Shown: positions 11,846 to 24,463 of the stretch, in pieces
Numbering within the stretch: position 1 is the first letter of the stretch
How the letters are laid out: each line of letters opens with the position of its first letter
NCBI GenBank assembly: GCA_034008185.1
Contig: CM067081.1
Span: forward strand, 151,992,258-152,056,257
Length of the DNA stretch: 64,000 nucleotides
DNA from: Gorsachius magnificus
Lineage: Eukaryota; Chordata; Aves; Pelecaniformes; Ardeidae
Reading direction: 5' to 3'
Notes under the pieces: model-generated
The model's input: the letters and a program-made list of their open reading frames with translations, nothing else
Database searches by the model: none
What the model was told of the DNA's origin: nothing
Program-made: the position numbers and the translations under genes

Positions 11846-14800
11846 TCCATGCTGTCTGGTCTACTTCTATTTACCATCAGTTTGCAGTGCATTGGCTTGG
11901 CTTATACTTTTGCATTTTTTAAAGATCCATAACTGTAAGTTTAAAAGGTATCAGACAGGAAATTGAGAAGGGAAATCAATATTAAAGGAAAAGGGAATCA
12001 GAATTAAAGCAAAGATGCTTCCTCTGTTTTCTGAGATTGAGGCAGACACTGGAATAAAAACATTCCCCATATACTGTTTCCAACAGATTTGAGTAACCTC
12101 TAAAGTGCTGCAACACCTGCATGAAGTCTCACTGCAAGAACGCTTTGTAAGATGCAAATCTCCACCCTCAAGGGATGTGGCAGCAAAGGAAGAGCATAAA
12201 ATTGTCTTGGGAGTGCTGTGTACAGCACAGCGTGCCATACCTACTTTTTATAGTAAAAAACATCTTTTATCCCTTGTGGAAGAGCCTTGTTCTGACAGCA
12301 AGGGGGTCAAAATCCTCCCTCAGCAGCCAGTCCTGCAGTGGTCTGGGAGCGTTGCTCTTGCAGGCAGCTCCTCCAGTGAACCTTGCTGCTGGCAGGGGCT
12401 CCGAGGGGTAGCAAATGTCCAGCTTGTAGAAATGGGCCAGGGAAATGGAAGAGCCTGAAAGAAGGATTGCGCCTCCAAGCCTGCTGTGATGTTAGACTCA
12501 ATAGGAACTACTGGAGGGCTGGTGTTGGTTTTGGCTGGCTGGCGAGGTGTTTTGGATAGTAACAGAATTTGTGCATGGTGGCAGAAATGCAATTCAAGAG
12601 CTGTTACTTGTTGAAGTTCTTCCCCCTTCTCTCTTTTCTTCCTTTTTCTCATTTAGCAGGGGGTCTCCCACCTTATCTGTGTTCATTGCAGAAGTGCCTC
12701 TGGCAATGGCATTGCATGATCATTTTAGCAGAAGTGTGACTGCTCAGGATAGAATTTTCTTACACTGGTTCCTTCCCTTCAATTTTAAATTAAGAGTTTC
12801 TGAGAATAAAAAAAAAGGGAGAACAGAATTTTCTTCCTTAATGTATTTGTTCTGATAGCAGTTTCACAGAGGGTTGTCCCTTGTGTGAATGTTCTCATGG
12901 CAAAGTTGATTTGAGAAACTTCTAACCCTTATTGCTCCTTCCCTTTCCTCTTTATTCTCCCTTCAGCTGGTCCTGTGTAGCTCTGTGAGAGGCAATGGTA
13001 TGAGCAAGGTCACTGAAATAATCTGGATTAAAAAAAACCAAAAACCAAAACAGTCCAAAAATATAGCTTTTGTTTCCAAAGAAAATGTCTGTGTAACATC
13101 CCTTGTTCTGGAGCAGGAGGTAATTTCTGACAAATGAACTATTGGTTTTCCTACAGAAATATGCTGGATGATAATGGAAAAGATCCCGAGGCTAAAGTTT
13201 ACAGTGACTGCCGCTGCAAGTCTTTGTGGCTGGATACCTCCCTTGCAGTTACGATTAGAGAAACGGAGAGTATTCCCAGTTATACCCAAAGGCAGCAGGA
13301 CCCATAGTTTGACACTCTTAATGCCATAAAACGCTGCCAGGCCACTGGCAACTCAGGTTGAGCACAAAAAAATTACTGCATAATTTTGAACAATGTTGAA
13401 ACCTAGATTTCATGAGACCAACAATAAGAACAGAGTTACTAATTATGAACAGGGCCATGCCAAAGGGCCTGACATCCACATCTTCTAGCAGCCTGTGAAT
13501 GACAAACATAGAATATTTTATAGAGAGAGCAAAATACAAGGGGGAAATGGAGCTAAAATAGATACTACTAATAATTATGTGCATCCTGGGAAAAAATATT
13601 TGGAGTAAAGCCAGCTGTCATCTATTTGTGTATGCTAAAGGCACAGGCACAGGCACAACTGCTTTCCTCTCAGTGGAAGGTTTGAGTGATTGCCTGAATG
13701 AAAGAAGAAAGTCCTAACTTTGCACAAAAATAAGGCTCGATACTATAGTTGACAACTCAGCAGAAGCTTAATAACCCAGTAAAAAATATTGACCTTTGCA
13801 AGAACGATTCCTTCTTGACTAGAGCAGTATATTAGAAAACACAAATTTCACTCATTATTATTTATAAATTCTCTTATATCATATTGGAGGTATCTAACTT
13901 CAGGAATAAGGTTTGGTGGCTGGTTTTAGAGGAAAAAATATTACATTTACATTATTGTTATAATAATACATGACTGAGAAAATGTTATTTGTGAGAAAGC
14001 TCCAGGGGTGGGGGGGACAGGGAGGAGGGAAGAAGCCCTTTCATCTCCCTTAAGTGAGTTATCAGGAAAGTTTGGAAATAAATGATGAGACAGTTGTGTC
14101 CATTTAAATTAATTCATAGGATTCCCTACCTGGGGAGGGTTGTCATCTTTTTAAGTGTTGATTCCCTCTGTCAAGGAAATTTTCAATGCTGTCATATTGG
14201 TTAAGGTATTAAACCCAAGGCTATTTACTCAGATTAGGAATATGATATGGAAAGCCATATGAGCACAGAATTCCCTTGAAGATCAAATTCTGAATGATCA
14301 GGATGTGGGCCCAGTATTTTATGCCCCCTCACAGAGTTGGGAAAGGCCTATGATCACAGGAGAAAAAGAGCTACTGTTTTTACAGCACACAGGTCGTCTT
14401 CTATTCCCCCTGTACAAGACTAAATGGCTCTGCTATAGCAATAAGAAACTTCTGTTAGAGGCAGACGACCTCTGTAAACTCAGATGGCTCCGTGCTGATC
14501 CATCCAAGGTAACTCTTTCTATAGCGATACAGCTTGCTAGGGCTCTAAGGTGAAGGGGCAGCTGTCCTTCATGGCTATGTGGATGCTGCCATCAGGTCCT
14601 AGCCCAGGGAAGTTAGTTTAGAATTGGGTGGGGTTTGACCCATGTCATTTGCAGGTGGTTGGGAGACTTGCTTTCACCTGAGTTAATGGACCTGCTGTTC
14701 AGTTCATTCCTTTGAAATTTAATTTAGAGAGATCCCTGGGTTGGGGCAAAGCTCCACAGACTTTAATGGGCTCCATCTGGATGTTGGGCATTCACCTGTG

Positions 14801-17724
14801 TGGAGCAGATGACAGGACTGTGGGCATAACATAGAGTACCTCTTGCAATTTGAAGATGTGACTGACGAGTGCTTTCGTGACCAGCTTGTGGCTCAACTTC
14901 AGCCATGCAAAACATAAAATTAGATCTTCTGTATGCACTGCATACAAATAACAGAAATCTCAAAGTCCTACATGACTCAAAAAGAAAATGCCTCTGTGAA
15001 GCCACCACTGCTTTCAAAGGTTTTTGCTATCTAAGCTAAATGCAAAGTAGCTCTTCTTATCTTCAGAGCACTCTATGCATATTAATTCATTCCTGAAACA
15101 TCTTTGCAGAATGGGTACTGTTATCTCTCACCTACAGATAGACAAATTGAGACTGTGAGGATGGGAAAACATCAACACTCAGTAACGTGAGCCAAGTTTC
15201 TTTACATGTAACCCTTCACCTTTCCACGTACATCCACTCTGCACACACTGGAGTACCAAAGTGGTTTTAGATGTGGTAGCCAGGTGCTCTCAGCAAGGTG
15301 AGTTATTTAGTTTGTGTGGTACATACCTTGCTCCAGAACCTGCATTGCTTGAGGGCTTGAGTTGGTTCAGAGCTCGTTGCCTGTTTCTCCACTGCTTGGT
15401 ATTAATAGATCCTCGCTATAAATAGCTGAGGTCTAACATCCGCTTTCTGGTTTTAATTTCCTATGCCCTCCTGACTGTCTGCCAGGCCTGTAAACCAAAA
15501 AGTCAATTTGACTCACTAGGCCCAAGATGAAAACACTGCCTAAACATGGGAAAACTTTTCTTCCCCCCAACAATATTAGCTCAGTAAAATAGAAATGCTC
15601 TTTTTCTGTCAGAGGACTTGGATTTCCTTTAAAGTGACTGCATCCTTTTAAAGACTGTGTTCAAAATTGTGAATATAAATATGTGACAGAGCCCAAATTA
15701 AGATCCTGGAGTTTCTGAGGTTTCAGACCCCTCGTCTATGCAGTTGTGCTTAACACTATTTATGCTTGACTATAAAAGCATGGCACATTTCAGTATGGTA
15801 AAGTTACAGCCATTTGCAGCGCATAAAGCCTCGGATGCATACTGTAAAGCTTGCTTGAAGTATTGAGTTCCAAAATTAGACAATGTTAGATCTCTAGAGG
15901 TAAAAATATATTTAAAAAATTATAAATATGAATGGAATGCTATTTTTAAGATTCAGGATACAAGAGAGAGTTTAACTGGAACAGGAGCAGCATTTATATC
16001 CCTTTCACAGCCTTTGCTCCAAATAATCGCATTTCAGCCCCAAAAGATCCAAGAGATTCTGTGAAATGCGGAACAGAATGAAGGAAAACAAGGGTGGATG
16101 AAGCTAACTTAGAGGAGTCTGCAAATGCAGCAACAGCTTTGAAGTCTCTCTCTGTTTTAAGTCACTATAAATTATTGAGAAGCACGCTAAAACTCCTGTG
16201 CATGTACCGTATGCCTCATTAGAAGCAATCTTAAGTACCTGACAACTTGGTGTTTACAATAAGGAAAAGAAACAAAGTTAAGGGAGTATTGCAATAGTGA
16301 GACCAGTATATCCTCTTCCAGAGCTGGAAGTAATAATTATGCCTTTCTTTTCACAACATGTTTTATCAGCCAATTGCTCTCCAGGTGTTGATTTGTTAAG
16401 GAGAGAACCCAAACATTTTGCTTTACTGTTTAGGTAAGCATTCATAGAAAGAAAATGGTTAATATTTAATGTATACAGCACCTTAGCACTACACGGCTCT
16501 TTAAATAAAGTACGATCCCATCCTCATAGCACCGACAAAAGAGAGCGGAGCTGAGGCTAGGCGTTGGGAATAAATGCAAAGCAATGCGAAAGGGCACTTC
16601 GTTTCATGGCCACCCATTTCCATGCGGACAGAACCCCTGCTCCCAGCCGCAACCCTTCCTGGAGCTTGTGAACTCCATGTAGGGAGCACACCGGAGGACC
16701 AGCTCCTTCCACACAAGCTGTCATCTTTTCCCCAGGAGTCACGACCAACTGTCCCATCACATCACCAGGCATGGGCCCCTCTGAGAAAAGGGAAAAGCCG
16801 CAGGGCCCAGAAGAGATGGTGGCTAGGAGCTGGCCGTGGCCACCATTGGCAGATTAGCACAGGCCACCACTGGCTCCCCAACGGCGCCTTGGAAAAGCAC
16901 GGCAAGGATTTTGCTGGCACACCTTTTCCCGTCAGACCACAAGGAACTTGTGGGCCATATCGGGAGCAGCTTTGCCTAATGTATTAACTCACAGTTTTCA
17001 ACAGTGTATTTAACTTGATCTGGCAAAAAGCTAGAGAGACTATTGATTTGTCACTCTTGCCCTGGGACCCCATTAAAATGTCTCAAACAGGGAGCTCAGG
17101 CCATGGTTTTTAAACTTTTTTCATAGTGGCTGCTGGCTTTCACTGCAGAAGGAAAGAAGGAACGGGAGGAGAGTAGAACATTTTCTTGAGCGTAGCTTGC
17201 TTTCTCTCTCCTTTTTACTATCATGACATTATAGAAGTTTGTTTTCACCTGTAGTTAATGTGAATCAAAGTTAAAGCACCACTGCTAATGCCATCTAATG
17301 TCTGACATTAATTGGGTAGCGGGAAACATATTTCATTAACCTGTGGTGGTGATAATGAAGAATATTCTGACTTCTAAAAGCAATCAGTCTTTGTTAAATG
17401 AATGTCATTCTGCAAGACTTATCTAACAAGACTGATTAAATAGCAATTACTCCCTCTAACCAGCGATCCTTCAGTAAAACTAAGGCGTATGTGTGATAGC
17501 TTTACCTGAACCTGATTTCAATAAATTCCAAGAATTCGCTTACAACAGACAAAATGCTTCTGTGCAGCAAAAAAGCAGTAAGACAAAATGAACATTGAGG
17601 CAGTATGTAGCAGGAATGTTTCTTCCTTTGATGATCATAGCGCTGTTCTTGCAGAGCTACCTGGTAGCAGTCATCCGTGTGGTAGGGAAAGAAGCCTGGC
17701 TGTAGGGAGTATACATAGGATTCT
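11846..17724. other. Apparently intergenic DNA
   Basis: No recognisable gene, RNA gene or repeat family is seen. Frames at 12105-12458, 12320-12652 and 12547-12855 overlap each other on both strands and have no splice or start context. A TATAAATA box-like string at about 15417 (cgctataaatagctg) resembles a TATA element, but no gene starts near it. Confidence 0.4.
16500..16990. other. GC-richer patch with 137-codon frame, unassigned
   Basis: This patch is clearly richer in G and C than its surroundings and holds a 137-codon plus-strand frame (16574-16987) that starts MQSNAKGHFVSWPP. The frame is rich in His, Trp and Pro, lacks a domain I recognise, and is overlapped by 71-codon minus frames over the same bases. 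A repeated gtggccacc/ggccaccactgg string at 16840-16875 gives weak inverted symmetry. It may be an old exon, a decayed retroelement or chance. Confidence 0.2.
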
Positions 17725-17797
17725 TTATTGCAGTGGCTGAAAGCGGACAAAGCCTGCTGCTGGGTAGTCCTCATAGCTCTCTTTGACAGGGCCTAAA
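17725..17797 (-). CDS. Candidate minus-strand terminal exon
   Basis: On the minus strand a pyrimidine-rich tract ends in CTGACAG at 17804-17798. One frame then runs 23 codons to a TAA at 17727-17725, reading LGPVKESYEDYPAAGF and ending in RFQPLQ. The sequence looks protein-like (acidic/aromatic, few rare residues) but matches nothing I recognise. A second minus frame, 17774-17502, reads MRTTQQQALSAFSHCNKE over the same bases, so at most one is real. A CAG|GTAGCT donor-like site near 17658 would allow an internal exon instead. If true, a minus-strand gene would converge on the plus-strand gene ending at 11.84 kb. Confidence 0.2.
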
Positions 17798-20700
17798 CTG
17801 TCAGCGGGAGGAAACAAATAAAACACAACAGAGTTCCCTCTTATACAGTCAAGCAAGACAGAACAGGGATCTGCGTTAGAAACATTGTCTGGGTGGAAAG
17901 CAATTGCAATGGATTTTCATCTGAGGGCTACGTGCCCATCCTTTTTTGTTCCACCAGTTAATACTTAGGATTTGTCTAACCCCCCTGGAGTGCTTCTCAT
18001 GGCTTTCTTCTGATGTTTGACTCCTAATTCATGCTGTTGACCCTGGAGCTCCTCCTCATGAGGAAGTAAAGCCGTTCCTAAGGTACGGTGTGTTCTAGAC
18101 TTTTCGATGGGGAGTGAGTAACAAAAGAATTGGGCGCATTTTTTGATGTAAGCCAGTGTAATGCCACACATTCAGGGCCCCCACCCTGTTCTGACACACA
18201 CACTGGGTACTGCACAGGGAACAAGCATTGGGCTTGAGTCCCTCTCGTCTTTGTAAGCCACTCCCCAGACTAAGAAGCCAGAGTCTGCAGCCTCAGGCTG
18301 AAAGTCTCACACTATGCCTTTGAATTCTGGATTCTGTGTTTGCCTGCTGATTTAACTGAGGTTAAGTATCTGCCTCGCATTTGCTTGCTTACTCTGCCTA
18401 TCTCTGTTGCACACACTGCAGTTGCTTTGTGCATTGTAACTGCTGCTGCCATCAGAAGCAACTTTTCATCTGGAATGTGCACGAGGGCCTGAGATGAGTG
18501 AGATTCTTCTCTAATTAGTATCCTACTCTATCTTTTGCTATATCGGTTCTTGTTCTTCATTATACTACCCTGCTGGCAGAACTGGTTTGGGGGTTATACG
18601 ATATGCAGTTCATAGAAGATTCAAAATGCATTACGAGCTTTATCCTAACTTAGGCAGGACTTTGCTTGGTTAGCTATGTATTTAAGTATGGATCTTCTCA
18701 TAAGCTGCATTTTAATTTTAGTTTTTATTTGGAGTTTCATATTTAACAGAGAATGGCATTTTTTTTTGTCAGACCTCAGAGAAGGTACTGTCCAACTCAG
18801 CTATAAATAAGCTAATATTTCTGATGTTTAGAAACATTATACATGTATTTTTGTTAGGTGCTGAGTTCATGCATCTTCATTCTCAGCATCCTGTAGATTA
18901 ATGCCCTAAAAGTATGTTACTACACAGATTTACTGTGGGGTACAGCACAAGGTAGGACTTGGATAAACCAATGCTAGAGGCCATAAACTGAATCCAGGAA
19001 CAGATTTAGTGTGTAACTGTGAAGAAATTAAAGTTAAACCTGGCAGAACTAAAGAAACTTGACCAGAGGCAACAACAGAAACTCCAGGAGTTATTAAAAA
19101 TCAAGTCTTCGGAAGGCTGTTCCCATTAGGAGAAGAAAAGGTTAATGCAAAGAGGTGGACTGGAGGAACAATGGTTTACATACAAAGTGAAGCATTTGTT
19201 TTCTCACAAACTAAACAAAGGTTGCCTATAAAGTCTTGTTTCCCTGAATGCTTTGGGGGTCCAGAGGCATGAGACGAGTGCTTGCAAGCCTTTCCCGTGC
19301 CAGAAGTGCTTTCAACTTTTTCTTGAGGCTAAACCTTGCCGGCTGTCCTTGCCCTCCTTCTACACCTCTGTGTACTTCCACAGGGTTCCTGTTGTTTCTC
19401 CTGCATGCAAATAGGTATAATTAAATCAGGTCTCCACCACTGCATTTCTCACCACCCCCACAGAAAGCTTTGGAGCCAGATGGCCCAGCTAGTGCCCACA
19501 CTTGAATGGGTTAGCTCTGGCTTACTGGCTACCTCAGTTATCATACAACAGAGGGGTATGTAACTCTTCCCGCACTTCGCCTAGGGTGGGGGGTACACCG
19601 CAAGGCTTTTATTCAAGTAGCGTCATTTTCTGACCTTCATCTATTTTAAGCAGAATTGGCAGCACCACCTATGCTTAAGCTTATCCCGTATTTTCTGTTT
19701 TCGGATGCCTTCTCCAGTTATTACACTAAATTTTTAATAATTTAGGGTGATAATTTTCCAAGAAAATATCTACCTCAGGTTGACCTTTTACACTTCAAAA
19801 AATGGTTTTTTCCTCCTGCTGACATTGCCAAAAGACTCTCTGTCTCTCCCTGGAGATGGAGAACAAGAGAGATTGAGAGCAGTGTATAAAAAAGGAGGAA
19901 GGGCATGCCAGAAGGGGCGGCCGGTTGTTACCCTGTTAAAGCAGGCAGAACGGACCCGTCGCTGGTGTACAGCAGTTCAGCGCCAGCTCGAACCAGCTGC
20001 TCCAGGTCTGTGCTGTAACTAACTGGAAAGAAAGGAGACAACTAGCTCCTCTCAGAAGCCCCTACCGCACTGCAGTGCACAAGTGCTCTACAGTTACCAT
20101 GAATTTACTGACTGCGTGAATCTCTTCTATCACAGGCTGTCACCTCACTGCTTTAAGTGAATCAGTGTGCTTCAGGAGGATTTTCTCGAGAAAACGAGCT
20201 TTTGTGACCGATTTCCTGATGCCACAGAGTCGTCATGATTCTCTTTTCTGAGGAAACCTTTATTTTCCAGAGTGACCTTGTAATAAGTTACTGTTCACTG
20301 ATAACATCGCAGAAAACAACATTAACATAGTTCCTACCATTTGGTTGGGATTTGTGGGGTGTGTGCATTCGCCCTTGCTTCCTTAGCTGTTTTCCTTCCA
20401 GGAGCAGAGCTCCATGTTAAAGAGGCAAGTACAAAGTTCAATACTAAGTGATAATTATGCCTGGCTAAAGATTGGCAGTTGAGCAATCGGCTAGTATTTG
20501 GGATCATCTCAGTTAAATTATCACCTATAAGAGAAACAGAGAAACGTATTCTGCTTTCAATCACTCTTTCATTCCCATAAGCTAACATTTTGTATTTTAT
20601 TACTGGATTGACATCTTGGACAACTTTGAACAAATCGTTTCTTCCCACAATCCCTCATTTTCCTGTGCCATCAAGAGAGGCTGATGCTTCCTTCTTGGTG

Positions 20701-21210
20701 AAGTGCTTTGAGAATTATTAATGAGATGTTCTCTGTCTCTCTTGCTCTCTCCTTGTTTAAATCAGTAAACTAAAGATTAGTCAGTACTAGAATTAGTCTA
20801 GTCTTCCAGAGGAAGATTTAAATGCGCATGAGTGTTCTGGAAGAAGATGTTTATCTGAATGAGTTAATAATTGATCCTTGGTATGCATCCATGAGCCGCA
20901 CGTAGCTAAAGCTTACAAGAACCTCTAGCTCATTGCAAAGAAGTCAGCAGGTACTAGTGCTCTTCCTAAGTATATTAATCTCCATACAGCCAGCCCAGGT
21001 CAGGTGACTGAAGTCAGGAAATAAATCAGTCTTTTACCTCTGAGTCACAGCTTTTTTTTTATATGTTTGCAAAAAAACCCCCACCAAACCCCCACCAATG
21101 TTTACAATTGCTAGCATACAAATAAAATCCAGCCTCATTTTTAGTGAAAAATTAAATGGCTGCCTGTAAGAGATCAACCCTCTTCCAGAAGAGAATGATT
21201 TCACAAAGAC
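17798..21210. other. Non-coding DNA upstream of the solo LTR
   Basis: Nothing firmly assignable is seen. A minus frame at 20648-20334 (104 codons, starting MGRNDLFKVVQDVNPV) is punctuated by a good acceptor-like tract that would remove most of it. The plus frame at 19747-20022 is low-value. No repeat family is recognised. Confidence 0.35.
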
Positions 21211-22304
21211 TGTGGTGGTTTGACACTGGCTGGACATCAGGGGCCCACCAAAGCTGCTCTATCACTACCCTCTAACCGGACAGAGGAGAGAAAAGTAAAT
21301 CAAAAGGCTCATGGGTTGAGATAAGGACAGGGAAAATCATTTTATCAGTTACTATCATGGGCAAAACAGACTCAACTTGAAAATAATTAATTTATTATCA
21401 ATCAAAATCAGAGAAGGAGAGGAGAAAAACTGCTAGATCTTAAAAACCTTCCCCCCACTCCTCCCTTCTTTCTGGGCTCAACTTCATTCCCAGTTTCTCT
21501 ACCTACTCCCCCCAGCGGCGCGGGGGGACGGGAATGGGGGTTGAGGTCAGTTCATCACACGTCATCTCTGCCGCTTCTTCTTCCTACAGAGAGAACTCTT
21601 CCCCTGCTCACATGTGGGGTCGCTCTCATGGGAGACAGTCCTCCACGAACTTCTCCAACGTGAGTCCTTCCCACGGGCTACAGTTCTTCACTAACTGCTC
21701 CAGCGTGGGTCCATAATTTCCACGGGGTGCAATCCCTCAGGAGCAGACTGCTCCAGCGTTGGGTCCCCTGCGGGGTCACAAGTTCTGCCGGCAAACCTGC
21801 TTCAGCATGGGCTCCTCCCCCCACAGGTCCGCAATGGCTTGCCAGGAACCTGATCTGGCGCAGGCTTCCCATGGGGTCACAGCCTCCTCCCTTCAGGCAT
21901 CCACCCGCTCCGGCGTGGGGTCCTCCACAGGCTACAGGTGGATATCTGCTCCACCGTGGACCTCCATGGGCTGCAGGGGGACAGCCTGCCTCACCATGGT
22001 CTTCACCACGGGCTGCAGGGGAATCTCTGCTCCGGCACCTGGAGCACCTCCTCCCCCTCCTTCTTCACTGACCTTGGTGTCTGCAGGGCTGTTTTCTCTT
22101 GCATCCTCTCACTTCTCTCTCCGGCTACTAAGCTGCAGATGGTTTTTTCCTTGTTAAATATGTTATCACAGAGGCGCTTCCACTGTCACTGATTGGCTTG
22201 CCCTTGGCCAGCGGCGGACACAGGGAAAACTTCTAGCAGCTTCTCACAGAAGCCACCCCTGTAGCCCCCCCACTACCAAGACCTTGCCACAGAAACCCAA
22301 TACA
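21211..22304 (-). mobile_element. Solo LTR of an avian endogenous retrovirus
   Basis: The element starts TGTGGTGG and ends CCAATACA, so it has TG...CA ends in either orientation. It is collinear with the second copy at 53160-54117 over nearly its whole length. I place it on the minus strand because an AATAAA lies there (plus TTTATT 21391-21396) downstream of a TATA-like ATATTTAA (around 22151-22168). Flanks aagac (21206-21210) and gagac (22305-22309) are likely a 5-bp target duplication with one change. No gag, pol or env sequence is present, so this is a solo LTR left by recombination between two LTRs. Compared with the second copy it lacks about 40 bases near 22215 and keeps more of the internal repeats. 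The ERV class (ERVL or ERVK) is not assigned. Confidence 0.85.
21651..21965. repeat. Imperfect tandem array inside the LTR
   Basis: Variants of the phrase ctccagcgtgggtcc recur roughly every 45-60 bases (near 21653, 21698, 21751, 21800, 21851, 21908 and 21948), each followed by a cacggg(g)tgcag-like phrase. The array creates proline/serine-rich frames of 114-132 codons on the plus strand that are not genes. Confidence 0.7.
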
Positions 22305-23599
22305 GAGACCAAAAGAGTGTGATCCTTGGCACGTGGTGGCAGATGTCCCAGCTACACCAGTTCCCCCTGTGCTCGTTGCTGACCTGCTGGCACTGAAAGC
22401 AGAAGACACACTCGTTCGACTTCCACCTCGTGATTCTTTGCTGCTGCACGCGTGGTACAGGTAGCACCACCACGGCCTCTCTCTGCTGCCGTGCCTCCCC
22501 ATGGGTCAGAGATGGCTGGTGCCTCACACAGGTGGCCCCCTGACACGAGGAGAAAGTGTGTTACCGTCAGGTCCTGCATGCCAAGGAAGCCCGCTGGAAA
22601 AGACTCAGCAGGAGCCTCACACAGTAGCACAGGACTCTGGGAGGAAGGTGATGCCCCGTGATGTGGTTCCCCCATGCAGATGTGGCCACGTTGCATGCAT
22701 GACTCTGTGGGTGCTGGACAAAAGGTCTCCTCATCCCTTGGGAGACAAGGAAGTCGCAAAGTCAGCAGCTTGCCTGAGTAGTCCATAAAATGTTATTGCT
22801 GAAGTTGTAAGAGCATAAGGATGGCTGTATGGGTCAAATGAAAGGTCTCTCTTGCCCACTTCCTGGCTCTGAGAGCAGCCAAAAAAGACCTAAGAGTGGG
22901 GCATTTCCCCCGTAAGAGTGGTACTTCCCCAGAACATTTTTCCAAGCCCCAACAATTCACAGGCTTCCTAGCAGCTAAAGGTTGTGTTGGACCATCACCA
23001 AAGGATGGAGCTGACCGCACTCCTCCTCTTGTGAGGAAACACTCCAGGTATGGTTGATGACAACTGAGGCAGCATGTTATGAAATGGGAGGCCACTTTTT
23101 AAAGAATCCTTAACACCTGGGGTTTCCAAGCCCCAGGAAATCCTCACGTAGTGGGAGCACCACTTCGCAGCTGGTTTGCCTCTAGCTGTACCGCATCAAG
23201 CTCCCGGACAGAGTCAGAAGCTCACAGACTGCTGTTACCTGCTCTCATAGAGGCACAGGTGCAGATGTTCTGCCTCCAAACATCATGTCCTAGCTCAGCA
23301 GGTAACTAGGTGCTTTCAGACACTGTCGCTATATAAGTGAACCTGCTCCCAGGTCTCACAGCAGCATAGCCTTTTGCTTGTCTTTCTTAGTTAATGTTAA
23401 TTTAGAGGGGGAAGCAACTGCTTTGGCCTGAATGAACTGTCTTAGCTGGAATTATTACTGATGCAAGTATTGCAGCTCCATCCCTGGCATCAAAACTCGC
23501 TTTTAAGTGCTAGGACTCAGCCGTCTTCGAGAATTTTCCCGCTGGAAGAGGGGGACTGCAGTACGGCCAACTTCTTTTACATACACTGATAAATCTTAC
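22305..23599. other. Region between solo LTR and CpG island
   Basis: This moderately GC-rich, non-repetitive DNA separates the LTR from the promoter. Overlapping frames at 22352-22786 (minus, 144 codons) and 22501-22788 (plus, 95 codons) sit on opposite strands of the same bases and have no recognised domain. Distal promoter elements could be here but none is distinct. Confidence 0.35.
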
Positions 23600-23640
23600 A
23601 GGAATCGGGCGTCCTCCCAGGAAGGCATTTCAGAGGTGAA

Positions 23641-24000
23641 CGGTGAGAGGAGGCAGCGCAGGGAGGCGGCGGGGCTGTGTGTGAGTGGGGCGCAGCGGGG
23701 TTACCCACGGGCCCGGGCGACCCGCAGGGCCGGGGCGGAGGCCCTGGAGGCTCAGCACCAGCCGGAGGAAGCGGAGCAGGCGCGGCGCCGGCGGCGCCTA
23801 CTTCCCGGCGCGGGCCGCGGGGGGAAGCGGCTCGGGGAAGTTGTCGCGGAGCCCTGGCCTTGGGCGGCGGAGGGCTGGGGCCCGCCATGCCGGCGGGGGG
23901 CCGCGCCCGGGGCTGGCGGCGCGCGGCTGGCGCGTGGGCCGGTAGGGCTGGGCGGCGGAGGGGCGGCCGGGAGGGCCGGCGGGGCGGGGAGCGGCAGCAG
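23641..24000 (+). other. Candidate first exon of the CpG-island gene
   Basis: The strong donor CAG|GTGAGG at 24000|24001 would end a first exon whose start lies somewhere in the GC-rich block. An alternative donor CAG|GTAACG at 24211|24212 gives a longer or second version. Frames through this exon are Arg/Gly/Ala-rich (one from ATG 23507, one from ATG 23677, with a later ATG at 23887), which is what GC-rich 5' UTR gives by chance. The exon may therefore be wholly non-coding. The transcription start cannot be placed from sequence alone. Confidence 0.4.
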
Positions 24001-24301
24001 GTGAGGGGCCGGCGCAGGGCGGGCGGCAGGCAAGGCAGGAGGCGCTGCTGTCGGGGCTCTGCCGGCCCCGCCGCCGCGGGGCGGGAGGGACGCTGAGGAC
24101 CCCGCGGCGTCCCCCTCCCCCCGGCGCGCGCTTCAGGCGGGCGGCCACCGCAGGAAATCCCCCGCCCCGCGTGGCCCCCGCCGCCGGCCGCCGCCCGGAG
24201 GACGCCCGCAGGTAACGGCCCTAACGGTCCCCCGGCCCCGCCGTCAGGGAGCCCCGCTGGCGGGGAGGACCGGGGGACAGGCCCGGGGCTGGCTTGCCCC
24301 C

Positions 24302-24322
24302 GGGGGGGGGGGGGGGCCCCCC
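24302..24322. repeat. G15-C6 homopolymer block
   Basis: Fifteen G are followed directly by six C and then GGG, preceded by CCCC. It can fold as a G-quadruplex on one strand or as a GC hairpin, and is a likely site of length polymorphism or assembly error. Confidence 0.8.
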
Positions 24323-24463
24323 GGGTTCGGTTCGGGCTGAGTCCCGCGGCGGGCTCCCACGGGCTTCCTCCGCCTGTCGGGCTGGCAGCGGGCGGTCCGT
24401 ACGCATCAAAGGCGGTGTTTCCCCTTCAAAGGCGGGGAAGAGGCTGCTGCTTCAGTAAACTTT

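Noticed and set aside
21727..22192. Proline/serine-rich frames of 84-132 codons as genes
   Set aside because: They lie wholly inside the solo LTR, follow its tandem units and recur in the second LTR in shifted form.
22352..22786. 144-codon minus-strand ORF next to the LTR
   Set aside because: Overlapped by plus-strand frames over the same bases, no recognised domain, no splice or start context.
23507..24148. Arg/Ala/Gly/Pro-rich frames of 86-165 codons in the CpG island
   Set aside because: Long open frames in several frames of both strands are expected at this GC content; no domain or consistent start is seen.
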